This document shows, piece after piece, positions 20,380 through 30,590 of a stretch of DNA of 47,496 nucleotides (the first letter of the stretch is position 1; every line of letters starts with the position of its first letter). Made by a program: the position numbers and the translations under genes. Under the pieces are notes generated by a model that saw nothing but the letters and a program-made list of their open reading frames with translations, did no database searches and was not told the DNA's origin. This DNA is from Haplomitrium mnioides (taxonomy: Eukaryota > Marchantiophyta > Haplomitriopsida > Calobryales), in assembly GCA_049999725.1 (NCBI GenBank), contig JBNGIS010023069.1:1-47496 (forward strand), in the 5' to 3' direction.

Positions 20380-21280
20380 ATGGAGGTAAACTCTAGCAAT
20401 CTAGAAGAAGGAGCTTGGATGATGGCCAAGTTGGAGCAGCTTCAAGCAGCTCTTATAGCAAGTCAACAGCAAACAAACATGCTGATGGGAGAAATGGTGA
20501 AAATGCAACTACAACAAGAGAATGAAGAAGGAAGTCGAGAAACATTACTACAAAAGATGAGCATGTCGTGTAAAGTAGAGCCTTATGGAGGAAGTCGCAT
20601 GGTTGGTATTATAGAAGGGTGGGTTTATCGAATGGAGGTTCACATGTCATACTATCCGCATGCTTTGGATTTGGAGAAAGTATTATTTGCAAGGTCATTT
20701 TTAACTGAGCATGCATCCATTTGGCTATAAAGATGGGAGCGATAAAATAATGCACGAGGAGAAAAATTGTTGTAAAGCGCTCTAAAAGAAGGTTTACTAC
20801 AAAACTTCAAAGTTGTAGACTTTATTCTAACTACAAGAACCAAACTTTGGGAGTTAGAGCAACAAGGAAGCGTTGCAAGGTATATTGAAGAGTTTCGAAG
20901 CCTACAAGTTCAAATCAAGGATATGAGTTCAACTGAGGCCCTTAACAAGTTTCTACAAGGATGAAGAGAAAGATTTGAGGGGAAGTCATGATGCGCAACC
21001 CAAAAGATGTTAATGAAGCCATATTTTTTGCGCAAAGAATTGAAGGAACACTAGGGATTGTGCAAATAGGAGGGAATTATGGCCCCATACCTATGGAGTT
21101 GGGAAACATAAGAAGAAGAGACTTCAATCGCCCAAATCACCAACAAGAAGGGCCACATATTGCTATAGATAAGAGGATAGAAGAGAGGCGATAAACTAAA
21201 ACACACTACAATTGTGGCCGAATAAGACACATTGCACCAAATTGTAGAGAGATATAATGCAATCAAGGGCGAGTGTTTCA
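20380..21280 (+). pseudogene. Gypsy B gag
   Basis: Starts MEVNSSNLEEGAWMMAKLEQ, a Gln-rich helical N-terminus (coiled-coil-like, QAALIASQQQTNMLMGEMVK). The capsid-like core of plant chromovirus gag follows (GGSRMVGIIEGWVYRMEVHM, then ARSFLTEHASIWL, TKLWELEQQGSVARYIEEFR, QIKDMSSTEALNKFL). A single eroded zinc-knuckle region lies near 21205-21260 (YNCGR.GHIAPNC-like in pieces). Stops at 20728, 20962 and later, plus frameshifts, disable it. Confidence 0.82.
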
Positions 21281-21900
21281 ATGACCTCTTCACAATATCA
21301 ACAATGAAGGAGACCAAGAATGTCAGAGAAACGATAGGCACTAGTAAAAAGACCTTGTGATTTTTTTGGGATGAAGAAGAAAGGCAAGGGAAAAAGTCGA
21401 CAAAGTCGAATATGTCAAGTAGAAAAACAAAAAAATGGAGGACTAATTGTAGTTTATGAGTGGATGGAAGGATTTCCGATAAAGGTTTTGGTGGATTTAT
21501 GAGCACAAGAAAATTATTTATCACGAGCAATGGCACTAAAGAAGAGCACGAGGTAGTTGAAATGGCAAATAGACAAAGCGGGCCAATTGGAAGATTGTCT
21601 CAAACTATATCTTTACATATAGGCAACTATCAAGAAGATCTTGAATGGAAGATCACAACATTAACAAGATATGATGCCATTTTGAGAATGAAGTGGTTGA
21701 GAAGACATAACCCGCAAGTGGACTAGCGAAAGAAGAGCCAAATAGAAGATTTGGGGAGATTGTGTACGACTTTATTCAAGGAAACTACCTCTATATGTGA
21801 TTGGATAAAAATCAATAAAAAGACAAGATGTGGTATTTTTGGTACTCATACGTGAGGTTGAAGGTAATAATGAGGACTCCAAGCATAAAGTCCCACATGA
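21280..21900 (+). pseudogene. Gypsy B protease and linker region
   Basis: A retropepsin-like segment in decayed frames. The frame at 21460-21726 includes GRLSQTISLHIGNYQEDLEW and YDAILRMKWLRRHNPQVD, the C-terminal GMDWLxxHxPxID-type signature that precedes chromovirus reverse transcriptase. The catalytic DSG-type site is only suggested by VLVDL at about 21488. Confidence 0.65.
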
Positions 21901-21926
21901 ACTTCAAGGGGTTTTGAAAGAATTTC

Positions 21927-23200
21927 ATGATGTTTTTTCCCAACAATTTACCTCCATGTTTGTCGCCTAAGCGATCTATTGATCATAAGATTGAGATTGT
22001 TCCAAGAAGTACTCCACTGTGCAAGGCACCATATCGTTTGCCTCCTCATGAATTGGAAGAATGCAAAACTCAAATCACTGAACTATTAGAGAAAGGATTT
22101 ATTCAGCCAAGCATCTCTCATTATGATGCACCAATGTTATTTGTGAAAAAGAAAGACGAGAGTATGAGGATGTGTATCGACTATCGAGCCCTCAACCAAC
22201 AAACAGTGAAAATTAAATATCCGTTACTAAGAATGGACGATTTATTTGATCAACTTCAAAGAGCAAACTACTTTACCAAGTTGGATTTGAGAAGTTGATA
22301 CAACCAAATCTGAATTGCAGAGGGTGACATCCAGAAGACATCATTTTGAAGTTGATATGGGCATTTTGAATATCTCGTTATGTCATTTGGATTAACTAAT
22401 GCTCCTGCAACTTTTATGGGTCTAATGAATGATATTTTTTGGTCTTTTTTGGATAAGTTTGTTATTGTTTTCTTGGATAACATTCTTATTTACAACAAAA
22501 ATCTTCATGAGCATCAACAACACCTTCGAACAGTATTGAAGGTACTTCGGGACCACAAACTATATGTTAAGATGTCAAAATGTGAAATTGGCAAAAGAGA
22601 GGTTGATTACTTGGGTCATTGGGTGAGTGCAGCAAGAATTCAGGTCATGGATGAGAAAGTGGAGGCCATTCAAAAATGGGAAGCTCCCAATGATCAAACA
22701 CAACTACAAGGATTTTTTAGGCTAGTTGGGTTTTATTGTCGATTTGTGAAAGGATTTGGACAAATATGAGAACCATTGACCAATTTGCTCAAGAAAAATC
22801 ANNNNNNNNNNNNNNNNNNNNNNNNNNNNNNNNNNNNNNNNNNNNNNNNNNNNNNNNNNNNNNNNNNNNNNNNNNNNNNNNNNNNNNNNNNNNNNNNNNN
22901 NATGGCTGGCATCCTATTGCTTTCTTCTCCAGAAAGTTAAGTGACACAGAGGAAAATTATCATACCACGGAGCGGAAGGAGCTAGCGATTGTGTTATCCA
23001 CCAAGCATTGGAAGCATTATCTCAAAGACAAGGAGTTTATTGTTGAGATCGATCATAAACCTCTACTCTATCTCAAAACACAAAAAGAGCTTTCCAAAAG
23101 GCAGATTTGATGGGTAGAGTGGCGACAACGCTTTCATATGAAGATGGTGTATATGGAAGGAAAACGACAAATTGGAGATGCTTTGACCCGCATGCCTCAA
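21927..23200 (+). pseudogene. Gypsy B reverse transcriptase and RNase H
   Basis: DNA synthesis module. It shows [63 protein letters not shown] (first catalytic Asp), VMSFGLTNAPATFMGLMNDI, then FLDNILIY, where the family has FLDDILIY. The second Asp of the catalytic pair is Asn. The connector (GFFRLVGFYCRFVKGF) leads into a 100-N gap. RNase H continues after it: FFSRKLSDTEENYHTTERKE, LAIVLSTKHWKHYL, IEIDHKPLLYL-like and QIGDALTRMP. Stops occur near 22297, 22346, 22768 and 23109. Confidence 0.92.
22802..22901. other. Assembly gap (100 N)
   Basis: Run of N inside gypsy B RNase H start. Confidence 0.99.
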
Positions 23201-24620
23201 CTCAACATCTTGTTAGAAGTTGCCATGCATCCTACATAGTGGTCAAAAATGTTGGTTGCAGTCAAGGAAGATGAAGAGATAATTGCTGCACAACAAAAGA
23301 AGTTGGTAAAAATGGTATGAGGTTTGATTTTCTTCCAAAATAAGGTATGGGTCCATAATAATATTACGCTTCGCTCTGAAGTTTTGCATGAAGCACATGA
23401 TTTTGCTTTTGGTGGACATGTTGGAATCGAGAAGACATTGGACAATCTTCAATGTGTTTATTATTGGCCTAAGATGCACCAAGATGTGGAGGTATATGTT
23501 CGGAGTTGTTTGGCTTGTCAACAAAACAAATCTACCAATCTTAAACGTGGAGGCTTATTACAACCACTTCCCATCCCCAATCGACGATGGGAACATGTGA
23601 GTATGGACATTGTATGTGAGTTGCCACATACTTCTACAGGTTATGACGCTCTTGTTGTTTTTGTGGACAAACTTAGTAAAATGATCCATATTCGTCCAAC
23701 GACCAAGTTAATGACAGCCTCTGAGTTAGCTCGTATTTATTTGGAAGCAATATACTCTCATCATGGTCTTTCTAAAGTCATTATTTTTTATCGCGGGACT
23801 CAATTCATTAGCATGTTTTGGCGCACAATATTTGGTCTATTAAAAACCAACATGGTTATGTCTAGTGCCTAGCACCTTGAATCTGATGGTCAAACTGAAC
23901 GAGCCAACCGTACAATTGAAGATATGTTACGAGCATTTACCTTAGACAAGCAAACAGAATGGGATTAGCTACTACCTCTTGTAGAGTTTTCTTACAATAA
24001 CTCTATCAACAGTTCTACAAGAGCCCCACCTTTCTTTTTGATATACTGTGAGCATCCAACCACGATCTCTAGTCTTCATTCGGCATGACCGCCCACCTCC
24101 AAGAGTCCAGCTGCTGATGATTTTCTTTATCGTTTACACCACGGCATACGATGGGCCAAGGAAAACCTTACAATGGCTTGTAATCAGCAAAAATAATATG
24201 CAGATGCTCATCGTCGGGAGGTGACTTTTGTTGTAGGTGACCAAGTTTGGTTATCTACTTTCAATCTTCCTTTGCTTCTCTACTTATATTGGTGAAGTGG
24301 CCTATTAGTTGGTTTTACCCTCTCACATTAAGATTCATCTAGTCTTTCATGTCTCTTTATTACAGGTTTTTGTTCCTCGTTCTTCCGCTTTTACAAGTAT
24401 CTAAGAACCCTCTCCACCACTTGAACTTATTTAAGGTGGAACAACTCTTGAAGAAACATACACGACGTCGTGGTCATCGTGAGATTGTCGAATATTTGGT
24501 TCGTTGGAAAGGTTACCCACTTTATGAAGCTACTTGAGAGCCCTTGGAGAATTTGGCTAACGGATCCGCGCTTGTTCAATCTTTTGAAACCTCTCTTACT
24601 TGCAACAAGGACGTTGCCTC
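23201..24620 (+). pseudogene. Gypsy B integrase and chromodomain
   Basis: Integrase with HHCC finger (HEAHDFAFGGHVGIEKTL, then VRSCLACQQNK) and core: SMDIVCELPHTSTGYDALVV (first Asp), IIFYRGTQFISMFW (the family has SDRGTQF, so the second catalytic Asp is Tyr), and SDGQTERANRTIEDMLRAF (Glu kept). The longest open stretch is 23324-23872. The C-terminus keeps a chromodomain: FKVEQLLKKHTRRRGHREIV and EYLVRWKGYPLYEATW, with TGA in place of the last Trp. That places the element with chromoviruses. Inactive. Confidence 0.92.
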
Positions 24621-24623
24621 TTT

Positions 24624-24636
24624 AAAGGAGGGAGGA
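24624..24636 (+). promoter_or_regulatory. Gypsy B polypurine tract
   Basis: AAAGGAGGGAGGA one base before the 3' LTR; the plus-strand primer site. Confidence 0.88.
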
Positions 24637-24637
24637 T

Positions 24638-25149
24638 TGTAGTGGTCACTAACTTTAGTAAGCAGCAACTAAAAAAAATAGCAACAACTATATCTAGAAC
24701 GCCATTACTAAGTTAGAGTATCAAAAAATGAGTGTTATCATAGAGAAAGTGACACATTGCAAGAGGAGAGAAAGTCAACGAATTAAAGTGAAAGAAAGGG
24801 CCCTTTAGAAGAAGATAAAGACACATGGCAAGCAGAGGATAAAAGCAAATAGAAGATTCTAAGATAAAGACAAGTGGAAAAAGAAGAACTAAAGAGAAAT
24901 GGAAGGTTCTAAAGATAAGAACACGCGGCAGAAGGAGAATAAAAGTAAAAAGTGGTCTAATTGGAGGAGGATAGAAAAGGAACCAATGGGGTTTTGCCAC
25001 CTATGTAGGCAAAGTGCTTTTCACTTAGTATATAGAGAAGAGAGAGGGCTTTGTTGGGCATCTCTTACCTTGTAGATTCTTGAAGTTCTTTATGGGCTAC
25101 TCTTATATGTGCTAATTTTTGGTGTGCAATGTATGTGTGTAGTGTTACA
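24638..25149 (+). repeat. 3' LTR of gypsy B
   Basis: TGTAGTGGTCAC...GTGTTACA. The TG...CA ends are intact, unlike the 5' copy. Confidence 0.94.
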
Positions 25150-25549
25150 CTTTCCCTCCCGGATCATTGTAATTTGGACTAGTAGACCCAAATTGAATTT
25201 TTCACCTTCACCTACAAAAAAGGTAAAGATGATAATCTGAGTCTCTCAAAGAACAGCAATTTACAAGCCATTTCCACTCCAGTCTTGCAGGCTCTAAAGC
25301 CTTGATAACATCTGAATACTTATATGGCTTTGGTTGAGTAGGGCGGGAAATAATTCCTTGAGATGCAATTCTCAAGATAATAAAAAAAGGTCTTTTTGGA
25401 GTTAAAAAATATAATGATAAAAAGTTTAGATATCACTAAACGCTGGAAATGGAAAAAAAAACTAAGTAAATGTAAAAACAACAATAATCAGAAAACGAAA
25501 ACCAAAAACTGAACTTGCGACAATGGAAAGAAATTTTCCAGTGGCGCTC

Positions 25550-25635
25550 CTTTTATAGCTAAATTTCAAAATTTTATTCTCGGAGCTCTTGACACATAGG
25601 TTTGCTTGGTGCAAAAAAAAAAGCTAGTATATAAA
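25550..25635. promoter_or_regulatory. Compact divergent promoter of the two-gene element
   Basis: On the minus strand GCTATAAAAGGAG (25548-25560) points toward the ParB-methyltransferase gene. On the plus strand TATATAAA (25628-25635) points toward the DUF7869 gene. The two TATA boxes are about 70 bp apart and face outward. The ParB gene start lies about 180 bases from its box. A possible small 5' UTR intron (acceptor TTTCCATTTCCAG near 25445) may exist. Confidence 0.6.
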
Positions 25636-26018
25636 GCATTGCTCATTTTCATCCTTCCAATTTCTTTTTTTCATTTTCTTCACAAAAAAATTTCAAATTT
25701 TTTATCGTTTTGCAAAAAGAACGACAAAACTGCATCTTTTGAGAGTTTTGTAAGAGGTTCATAATATTTGTCAAAAGAGTTCCTTGAAGTAACTTAGTTT
25801 TTGTGAGCCTTTTCAATGGCTGGAGTTTTTTAAGGCAACAAGAGATTAGAATTTCAAGATTCATCTTCACTTGATATATAGTTTGAAATTTGTTCAAATG
25901 CCAATTTGTGGGAGTTAAGTGATGGAGTACCAAAAGCGTCAAGTGTGATAGCAAGTATATGGGGGAAAAATATGACTTCTATTGAATCAAATAGCTCCGC
26001 CAAGAAAGATGAAGAAGG

Positions 26019-26170
26019 TGAACTCCATGCGCGCATAGGATCAAGGACTCAACCTTATGCGCACATAGGGTCAATGAGTGAATGCAATGCACCCATAGAA
26101 TTAGCAACTCAACAATCTGCACACAAAGGATCAAAGAGGGAACTCAGTGCTCGTAGAGATCTAAAGAAAC
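26019..26170 (+). repeat. In-frame 30-bp palindrome array (five 10-residue repeats)
   Basis: Five 30-base units start at ELHARIGSRT, QPYAHIGSMS, ECNAPIELAT, QQSAHKGSKR and ELSARRDLKK. The DNA core is CCATGCGCGCATAGG and relatives, the same palindrome as the intron arrays but with a longer linker that keeps frame. Confidence 0.8.
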
Positions 26171-27527
26171 AATCTTCATCCAACAAAAGATGTTTGTTGC
26201 TCATCAAGTGGTTGAAGTTGAATCTTTCTTCTGAGTATTCCAAAATATTTGAAAAAAAAAAGGTTCAACACAAAGATTCCAGATAGTTGCAGACTTTTCT
26301 TTGTCCACATCTGAAGGAGACCTCGATATTCATGATCAAAGTATGTCTCTTCAGAACACAAAGAGCATACAATCTGTGGACAATTTTAATTTTGGAGATG
26401 AGCTACTCTCTCCGATAGCACCACTCAAACAACAACTGATTTTGTTTCAAGTTGCACATCGCAAAGAGATTGGGACATTTGAAACAAATCAAATTCTTTT
26501 GGAGGAGTCTTCAGACGATAGTTTAGAAAACGATTCTAGCAAAGAGTCTCAATCAATCAACATTTCTTTGGAGTTATCGCCAAGGGCACCGATTTTATTA
26601 CAAAAATCATTTCATTCTAATAGAGATATTGATCAAGATTCAGTTTCGGAATGGTGCAGTTCTTCCAATCCCCAAGAAGAAACTCATCTCTCAAAAATAT
26701 TCTACAACAAAACAAATAGTGTTAACGATGATGACCAAGATCTTTAGGATGAATTATCTCCTATTGTTGTATTCACTTACAGGCTGAATCATCCAACACA
26801 ACATAAAAATTCTTTGTCTGGGCCAAAACCCAAATGGGTAATTACCTTACGCAAAAATTATTTCCAAAAAATCCATCATGACGAGAGCTTTGTGAAGAAA
26901 AAGCTGGATCCAATGTCCATTTCTAAATTGAAGAGAATTTCCTGCTGTCAAAATAATTGCTTATTGTTGTGCAAGACAGATTTTTTAAAAACTGTGAGAG
27001 AAACGTACTTTCGACAAAGCATGAAGAATCGTGATATCACACTGTAATGGGGAATACTAAGAAAAGACTGTGATGTTGAAAATCGGTTTACACTGCTTGG
27101 CGGTACCTTTGTTTGTAGAAGAGCCTTCAAATTAATATTAGTAGTAGGGAATGATAGAATCCAAATGACTTAGAATCTCAAAAATGCAAATCCCAAAGGC
27201 ATTTTTGGAAAAAGAGAATTGTCTGCTAAAGGAGTTTTGTGCATAAGTAGATGGAAAACTTTTTCCAAGGACATTGCGAGAGAATGCCCACTCACAAAGT
27301 GTAAAACTTGCCTGATAATTTTACAAAATGGGAAGTTCTTAACTACTATACAACTTATGTGAAAGAGAAAGATCCCTATTGTATTCTTAGTTTCTTGGGA
27401 TTTACAAAACATTGGAGAACTCATTTTCCAAATGTAAAAATTCCAAAACACAGCAGATTTGTTGTTTGTAAAACATACAAAGAAATAAAATCTTTGTGAG
27501 AAAAATGTGTCTTGGAGTCCAACAAAG

Positions 27528-28262
27528 GTAACAAACTTTCTTCTCTTCTGACATTTTTGGCTAATCCATCTTTTTTTCTTCTAGACTCAAAGCTTAGTTC
27601 AAGAGATGTTATGTTTTCTCAACTTACAGCTCAAAGATTTTTTTTTTGAAGTTCTTTAGCAAAGAAGATAAAAGTCGAATAATTCTTAAGAAGTTGAGTT
27701 GTGAGAAGAGAGTATATGCTTGCATAGACTATGTTGGTTTATATTTCAATTTTAACCTTGTCTACAATCGAATAAAGCCAGAAAATGAATTTGATTGTTG
27801 TGGTGACCTTAGCTTTGTAACAAGTTTTATTTTTGTTCCTTCAAATAAAGAGCCATTGTAAAACAAATTTGAAAAAATCATTTTTTTTGTTCGCAAATCC
27901 TATACGTGCATAGGATTTGTTCTTGATTCTTTTAAAACTAGTCGTGTTAACACTCACATCAAGCCATGATATTGGTGTTGTCATATTGGTCATATGCACG
28001 CATACGATCAGTTCTTGTCTCTACTCATCCTAGACGCTCAAAGGATGTGTTCTGGTAACCTTTGTTTGCAAATCTTGTTTTTCTCTTCTCGAAATAGATT
28101 TTCCTTTTTTCAAATTGCCTAAAGTTTATTTTTAATCTTTTATAGAGTGTTTTGTTTCAATAAGTTCAAACATTTGTTTAAGTGACTTGAATATTATTTA
28201 CACCTAAGGTTGCATTTTGAAGTTACAAGTATCAACATACACTTTACTGAATTAGTTTTAAG
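27528..28262 (+). other. Intron of the DUF7869-type gene with eroded palindromes
   Basis: The donor is AAAG/GTAACA. The acceptor is probably TTTTAAG just before TCCTTTGTGCTTTGTGATG. Palindrome cores are visible, for example ATCCTATACGTGCATAGGAT near 27897 and CATATGCACGCATACGATC near 27990. A 71-codon open frame at 27646-27861 has no recognised domain and contains one such core, so I treat it as chance. Confidence 0.6.
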
Positions 28263-29189
28263 TCCTTTGTGCTTTGTGATGATGCAATCAAATATAATCG
28301 CCAATTATTTCTTCATCGTGTCCAACAAATGAAAGAAAGATCAAAACTTGCCAACCATAGAAGAAAATGTTATGCCGATGGTCAAAAGTACTTGGGAATT
28401 GTCATTGATGGAATGGATCAGAACAAAATTGCTAGTTCATACTGGCCATCGCTACCAAAAAACATTGATAAAGATTGTTTGGTGGGTGTGCATGTTGTTG
28501 GTGTCTTAATATTCAATCATGCTCTTTCTTCGAGGGTCTTCTTAATGTAAGGAAACTTGAGAAGGGATTCTAATTTGACAGTTACTGTGCTTAACAAAAT
28601 ATTATGTGACTTTGAAGGCTTGCTACCTCCAATTTTGTATCTTCAGTTGGACAACACGATACGAGAAAATAAGAATTCTATCCTATTTAGATATCTTAGT
28701 CTCCTTATTGCCAAGAATGTTTTTCAAAAAATCAAGGTGGGATTTCTCATGGTCGGCCATACTCATGATCAAATCGATCAAATGTTCAACCAATTCTTGA
28801 AACATTTAAAATGTGTCAAAGCTTTCACGATTACAAGTCTTAGTGAGGCATTTCAATTATCCTACAATCCTTAACCTCAAGTGACTCTTTTGTTGGAAAC
28901 TTGGGATTTCAAATTTTTTCTGCAACAACGTCTTTCTTTGGTTCAAAGGATACATGATATTACTTTTAGTCAACAATTCAAGTTCCAATTAAATGATTCC
29001 AAGGCAAAGATTTGGAGCAAACAGTTTTCAACAAATGAATTTTGGCTGCATGCAGATGGTATTTCTCAACTCAAGTGCCTACTTGAAGTGGACAGAGAGA
29101 TGATTTGCAAACGAAACATACATCATACAAAAACTCTTCTACGAAACCTAAAACCTAGGTTCTTGTGAGTCTTTGTTGTGCAATGTTCA

Positions 29190-29335
29190 CACTATGAGTT
29201 CGGATTCCTATGCGTGCATAGACATTGGGGTGGAGTGTTTAAATAGTGAGTTCGGATTCCTATGTACATATAGACTTTGGGGTAGAGTGTTCACATGTTG
29301 AGCTTGGATTCCTATGTGTACATAGACTTTGAGAT
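29190..29335. repeat. 52-bp array after the DUF7869 stop (three units)
   Basis: Three units of 52 bases, each starting G(T/C)T(C/T)GGATTCCTATG with a core such as CTATGCGTGCATAGAC and a GGGGTGGAGTGTT linker. The same 52-bp form occurs in inverted orientation at 45130-45230. Confidence 0.85.
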
Positions 29336-30210
29336 GGAATTCTATGCCTTCCACAAGTTCTACTTCTCCTGTACAACCCTTAAGCTTCTTCATATAAAGA
29401 CTACTGATTGCAACTTTGTTTATACACAACTCATAAACTCTTTATTAGATCTTGAGACCTTTGTTTGGTTGAATCAAGTCTAAAACCTGTAGATGTTTCT
29501 TATTTACAGTCTTAATTCAATCTCCTTAGCTATTGCCTTTTTTTATTCTAAACTATGATACATTTCTATATATGCTTTGTTGAACTATGAAATATTTTTA
29601 TATGTTGTAACCTTTCTGAAAGCCCACGTTCACTTTTGATTGCATGGATTTGCAATTATAAGTGAAAGCTTTTTTCTTTCTTGATGTTTAAAATAAAGCT
29701 ACTAAATCCATGCAATGTTTTGTTTTCTTTGTTTTTGTGTTTACCATTGCAAACTCATTCCCTTGACTTCTAGTCCCTTCAGTTTTTTCTTTATGTTTTG
29801 TAATTTTTTTCCAACAAAAAAGTTTGAAAGAGCACTATGTCTACAAGCACCTAGAGTTTGTGCAATCAAACATATTTCAAAATAGTTTCTTGTGACTTGT
29901 ATTTCAACTTTTGGGCTTAGAATTGTAATCAATGATAAATGCAATTTTTTGATGAAAACTTACTATAATTTTTATGCTTTTCATCAAATTCTAGTTTTCC
30001 AATATTTTCATAAAAACTAATAATATTGACTAATTTTGCATAGCGAAGTTGACTTTAGCTCTATCATGCTTGTTGAAACGGCCAAAAACAAATCCAAAAA
30101 ACTTATGTACTTTTTGTTTTTAAAAAATAACCATGTTTTAATGTTTTTTGAATTCAAAAATCACAATTTTTCTCCAGAAAAAAAGTTCCTATTCTGAGTA
30201 GCTTGTTCTT
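29336..30210 (+). other. Right non-coding end region of the two-gene element
   Basis: No gene. This stretch is shared with 7730-7890 plus 10520-10987 (same strand) and with 44350-45090 (opposite strand). Shared phrases include GCCTTCCACA, TACAACCCTTAAGCTTC and AACTCATTCCCTTGACTTCT. Conservation in three copies marks it as part of the element. Confidence 0.72.
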
Positions 30211-30228
30211 GGTTCAAAGTAGCAACTG
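30184..30228 (-). repeat. Right terminal inverted repeat
   Basis: On the minus strand it begins CAGTTGCTACTTTGAACC and continues AAGAACAAGCTACTCAG, matching the left end. Copia leader sequence resumes just outside. Confidence 0.7.
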
Positions 30229-30590
30229 TTAGAAGGCAAAAAATTGAAGGGGACTAGAAATTTTCATTATTTGCTGAAGAAGATAGAGAGAGATTCATCT
30301 AGGGTGAAGAACAAATTGATGATGGTGCAGAAGAATCGGTAAGAATGTCAATGTGTTTTGTTATCATCTTTTGTTATAAGACCTGAACCTATTCACAGAT
30401 AAATTCAATTTTGATAGAGGGATTTACAAGGAACCTGTCGAGTTTACAGAAAACCTGTTCATTAACCCACCAAATACGTGAAATTTTTGAAACTTGAAAC
30501 TGTACAAAGCCGAGATTATAGTTCACTTAAGCCAGCAGAGAAGATGCCAAATGGAATCTCTTAGATAGTTAGTGAGAAATTGACATAAAA
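30229..30590 (+). other. Copia leader, distal part
   Basis: Continuation of the copia leader after the DNA element; no gene. It runs into gag at about 30590. Confidence 0.6.

Larger units (their letters stand above)
19205..25154 (+). mobile_element. Ty3/gypsy chromovirus B with perfect TSD CTTTC
   Basis: Full-length element, 5940 bp between CTTTC at 19205-19209 and 25150-25154. It has LTRs of 510 and 512 bp, PBS, gag, protease region, reverse transcriptase, RNase H, integrase, chromodomain and PPT, all in order. It lies inside the first exon of the ParB-methyltransferase gene. The exon text resumes exactly across the empty site (NDPGG/REGKK region into VNIGLLMQAQDS), which proves the insertion is later than the gene. 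Confidence 0.95.
15487..25369 (-). pseudogene. ParB-like domain plus DNA N6/N4-methyltransferase gene (copy 1), broken by gypsy B
   Basis: Likely an element-encoded DNA-binding and DNA-modifying protein. Exons read 25369-25155 plus 19209-19064 (one exon, split by the retroelement), 18754-17281, 16690-16205 and about 16096-15487. The introns are 18755-19063, 16691-17280 and a short one near 16100-16204, with GT donors and AG acceptors. Order of parts: N-terminal segment, Lys/Ser/Glu-rich linker (about 18360-18600), ParB-like fold (about 17840-18175), helical region, then methyltransferase. Breaks: the start is ATT where copy 2 has ATG; one extra T near 25217; frame changes near 18640, 17550 and 16050; and TAG or TAA codons, for example at 17955, 17631 and 15865. 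The parts match copy 2 at 39.4-42.2 kb in order. The ParB and methyltransferase calls rest on motifs read by eye. Confidence 0.72.
25828..29168 (+). pseudogene. DUF7869-type, transposase-like gene of the two-gene element (copy 1)
   Basis: Exon 1 (about 25828-27527) encodes a variable N-terminus with 10-residue repeats, an acidic/Ser-rich middle (26301-26747), a Cys segment (ISCCQNNCLLLCKTDFL), GGTFVCRRAFKLILVVGNDR, and FPNVKIPKHSRFVVCKTYKE. After an intron (27528 to about 28262), exon 2 carries the core: YLGIVIDGMDQNK (28390-28428), ILYLQLDNTIRENKN, and KVGFLMVGHTHDQIDQMFNQ. The spaced Asp/His-Asp motifs look like an RNase H-fold DDE-type catalytic set, which I infer. The family is widespread in eukaryotes as DUF7869 proteins. 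Breaks: frameshifts near 26255 (poly-A run) and 27275, stops at 26746, 27055 and 27487 or nearby, and TAA at 28548 and 28872. Exon 2 is otherwise open in one frame to 29168. Confidence 0.75.
14441..30228 (-). mobile_element. Two-gene DNA transposon: ParB-like/methyltransferase plus DUF7869-type gene (copy 1)
   Basis: A unit bounded by imperfect inverted repeats and lying between the two halves of a copia leader, so it moved as a block. It holds two divergent genes: minus-strand ParB-like/methyltransferase (25369 to 15487) and plus-strand DUF7869-type (about 25828-29168). It also holds palindromic arrays in introns, in one exon and beyond both stop codons. Without the gypsy B insertion it is about 9.8 kb including the gap. 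The same head-to-head pair occurs at 38.6-42.2 kb. The target duplication could not be fixed by eye, so the outer ends may be off by about 20 bases. Strand is given for the larger gene. Confidence 0.72.

Noticed and set aside
27646-27861. 71-codon open frame in the DUF7869 intron as an exon
   Set aside because: No similarity to known parts of the family, and it contains an intron-type palindrome core; kept as intron.
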